Below, piece after piece: positions 62,613 to 64,000 of a DNA stretch of 64,000 nucleotides. A program made the position numbers and the translations under genes. The notes under the pieces were generated by a model. It was not told the origin of the DNA. It worked only from the letters and a program-made list of their open reading frames with translations, and did not search any database. The first letter of the stretch is position 1. Each line of letters opens with the position of its first letter. Source of the stretch: Promethearchaeota archaeon (lineage in GTDB: Archaea > Asgardarchaeota > Lokiarchaeia > Sigyniarchaeales > SOKP01). The DNA lies in NCBI GenBank assembly GCA_019058445.1, contig JAHPZA010000008.1:1-64000 (forward strand), read 5' to 3'.

Positions 62613-64000
62613 ATGAGTTCGATAAAGAAAGAAAGAGTTCCCTCAACAGAACAAATGATGGATTGGACTGCCGAAATTTTTAATCAAGGTATTCGCCTCC
62701 CGGGATATCCAGCGGACTATTGGGCTGAAAATTGGATTAAAGAGCAATTTGAGTCTTTAGGTCTCCAGAACATTAAATTTGATCCGATCAATGTAAAAAA
62801 ATGGGAAGCATCTAATGCTAAACTTGAAATTTGGCTGAATAATAATCCGACCGAGAGATTTGACATACCTTGTTTTCCTATTCCTTATACTTCACCAACT
62901 AATGGTGTTGAAGCTGAACTTAGCATGATTTCTGATAACCATGATCTATCAGGAAAGATTGCAGTTTATGAGTTGAATTTAACAACACTTCCTGTCAAAT
63001 TGATGGCGGCTCTTAGAGGATCAGATCGATATTATGATCCTAAGAATGAATTTGAAACTTTGGAGCAAACTGTTCCATTCGATATGAACTTTGAAAATAA
63101 AATAGAACCTTTATATGAAAAAAACGCGTTGGGACTCATTGGAATACTTTCTGGGTATCCTTGTGAAACAGATAAATATTATGTTCCTTATGATGCCGTG
63201 GAGAGAAAAATTCCGGGCATTTGGGTTTCTGGAAAAAATGGGAAGAAAATTACGGATTTAATGAAAAAAGGTAAAGTAAAAGCTAATATCTCTTACAGTG
63301 GAAAGATTTCAGAGGTAATATCTCATAACATTACAGGCACTTTACCAGGAGGAATGTCTAATGAATGGATAGTGATAGGGACTCACCATGATGGCCCCTG
63401 GAATTCGGCAGTAGAAGATGCATCTGGAATGGCATTAGTATTGGCTCAAGCAAAATATTGGTCGCAGATCCCTAAAGGACAACGGCCGTTCAATATAATG
63501 TTTTTAATGAACGGAGCTCATATGGCGGGAGGATTAGGTCAAACAGAATTCGTTAAAAGAAATGAGGAATTTTTAAAGAACGTAGTAGCAGCCATTCATT
63601 TAGAACATGTCGCCCGGGATGTGAAACGTGAAAATGGAAGAATGATTCCTTTAGATGATCCTACTGTTCGGTGGTGGTTTGTAAGTCGGATATTATCACT
63701 TGAAGAAATAACAGAAGAAGCAATTATCAAAGAGGATTTACGACGCTCGCTTTTCCTTCCTCCTGATGATTTTATTCCAGGTGCGGATGGCCCTCCCACT
63801 GATGGGCATAGCTATCAACCTGCAGGAATACCTTTTATCTCATTCTTAACAGCTCCTCCTTATCTATTTGATTCTGAAGATACGATGGATAAAATCCATG
63901 AAGAAAGTTATGTACCCCTCACACGAGCAGTGATACGTATTATTAATTCATTAAAAGGTCATACAGCAAAAGAATTACGGGATCAGATTCTTACAAAGAG
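62613..64000 (+). CDS. M28-family metallopeptidase (3' end outside the window)
   Basis: An open frame of 462 codons runs from ATG at 62613 to the window edge without a stop, so the gene is partial. It resembles M28 aminopeptidases. A PA-like insert with ELSMISDNHDLSGKIAVYEL precedes the zinc core VIGTHHDGPWNSAVEDASG (His and bridging Asp). AAIHLEHVARDV supplies the acidic base, and GHSYQPAGIPFISFL and HEESYVPL lie near the end of the domain. No signal peptide is seen, so it is probably cytoplasmic. It would trim peptides or acylated amino acids, fitting the amino-acid catabolic theme. Confidence 0.82.
   Translation, partial: MSSIKKERVPSTEQMMDWTAEIFNQGIRLPGYPADYWAENWIKEQFESLGLQNIKFDPINVKKWEASNAKLEIWLNNNPTERFDIPCFPIPYTSPTNGVEAELSMISDNHDLSGKIAVYELNLTTLPVKLMAALRGSDRYYDPKNEFETLEQTVPFDMNFENKIEPLYEKNALGLIGILSGYPCETDKYYVPYDAVERKIPGIWVSGKNGKKITDLMKKGKVKANISYSGKISEVISHNITGTLPGGMSNEWIVIGTHHDGPWNSAVEDASGMALVLAQAKYWSQIPKGQRPFNIMFLMNGAHMAGGLGQTEFVKRNEEFLKNVVAAIHLEHVARDVKRENGRMIPLDDPTVRWWFVSRILSLEEITEEAIIKEDLRRSLFLPPDDFIPGADGPPTDGHSYQPAGIPFISFLTAPPYLFDSEDTMDKIHEESYVPLTRAVIRIINSLKGHTAKELRDQILTK

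Overview
The window looks like a chromosomal segment of an archaeon, most likely an Asgard archaeon (Lokiarchaeia-like). The sequence is strongly AT-rich by eye. It carries a pyruvoyl-dependent arginine decarboxylase next to deoxyhypusine synthase, archaeal TATA boxes 25-40 nt before start codons (several genes have no ribosome binding site), a tungsten aldehyde:ferredoxin oxidoreductase, a four-subunit 2-oxoacid:ferredoxin oxidoreductase, and several proteins with longin/roadblock-like domains, some fused to seven-helix membrane regions. The lineage is inferred from gene content; no rRNA, tRNA, CRISPR array, insertion sequence or phage gene was seen.

Layout. 0.1-9.2 kb: PAS histidine kinase, 2-hydroxyacid dehydrogenase, N-acyl-D-amino-acid deacylase, an apparent structured RNA (about 4018-4230), a CxxCxxCC protein, aldehyde:ferredoxin oxidoreductase, nitrilase, and a small HTH/membrane-protein pair. 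9.4-13.2 kb: an operon of two ABC ATPases and two ABC-2 permeases. 13.3-25 kb: methyltransferase, 7-helix membrane proteins, a class-III aminotransferase head-to-head with a thiamine-diphosphate enzyme, two MFS transporters with an ArsR-type regulator, and RidA with a D-serine dehydratase-like enzyme. 25-29.4 kb: methyltransferase, deoxyhypusine synthase/arginine decarboxylase divergent pair, an RMD1/DUF155-like membrane protein and a tiny, extremely acidic protein. 29.5-33.6 kb: a truncated transporter remnant, a second D-aminoacylase, a QueG-like iron-sulfur protein and a LarA-type nickel racemase. 33.7-41 kb: a longin-TPR protein, a frameshifted MFS transporter, IlvD, and a tandem pair of 7TM-longin receptor-like proteins. 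41-45.8 kb: korDABC-type operon ending in an FrhB-PyrK fusion. 46-60.3 kb: a B12-dependent acyl-CoA mutase, isocitrate/isopropylmalate dehydrogenase, crotonase, two GH29-like glycosidases, flavoprotein, LeuCD-type hydro-lyase, GPH transporter and an isocitrate-lyase-superfamily C-C lyase. The right end has a lipid kinase, an alpha/beta hydrolase and an M28 peptidase cut by the window edge.

Themes. The gene set points to heterotrophic use of amino acids (including D-forms), peptides, sugars and branched acids, with electrons going to ferredoxin. Decayed material is visible: both ends of a second dehydrogenase gene survive at 45.94-46.02 and 50.49-50.60 kb on either side of the mutase block, a transporter remnant lies at 29.5 kb, and an MFS gene is frameshifted at about 35.97 kb. 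The signals I would follow first are the structured RNA at 4.0-4.2 kb, the 7TM-longin pair at 38.7-41.0 kb, the mutase with unusual substrate-pocket residues, and the FrhB-PyrK gene that appears to lack a standard start codon.
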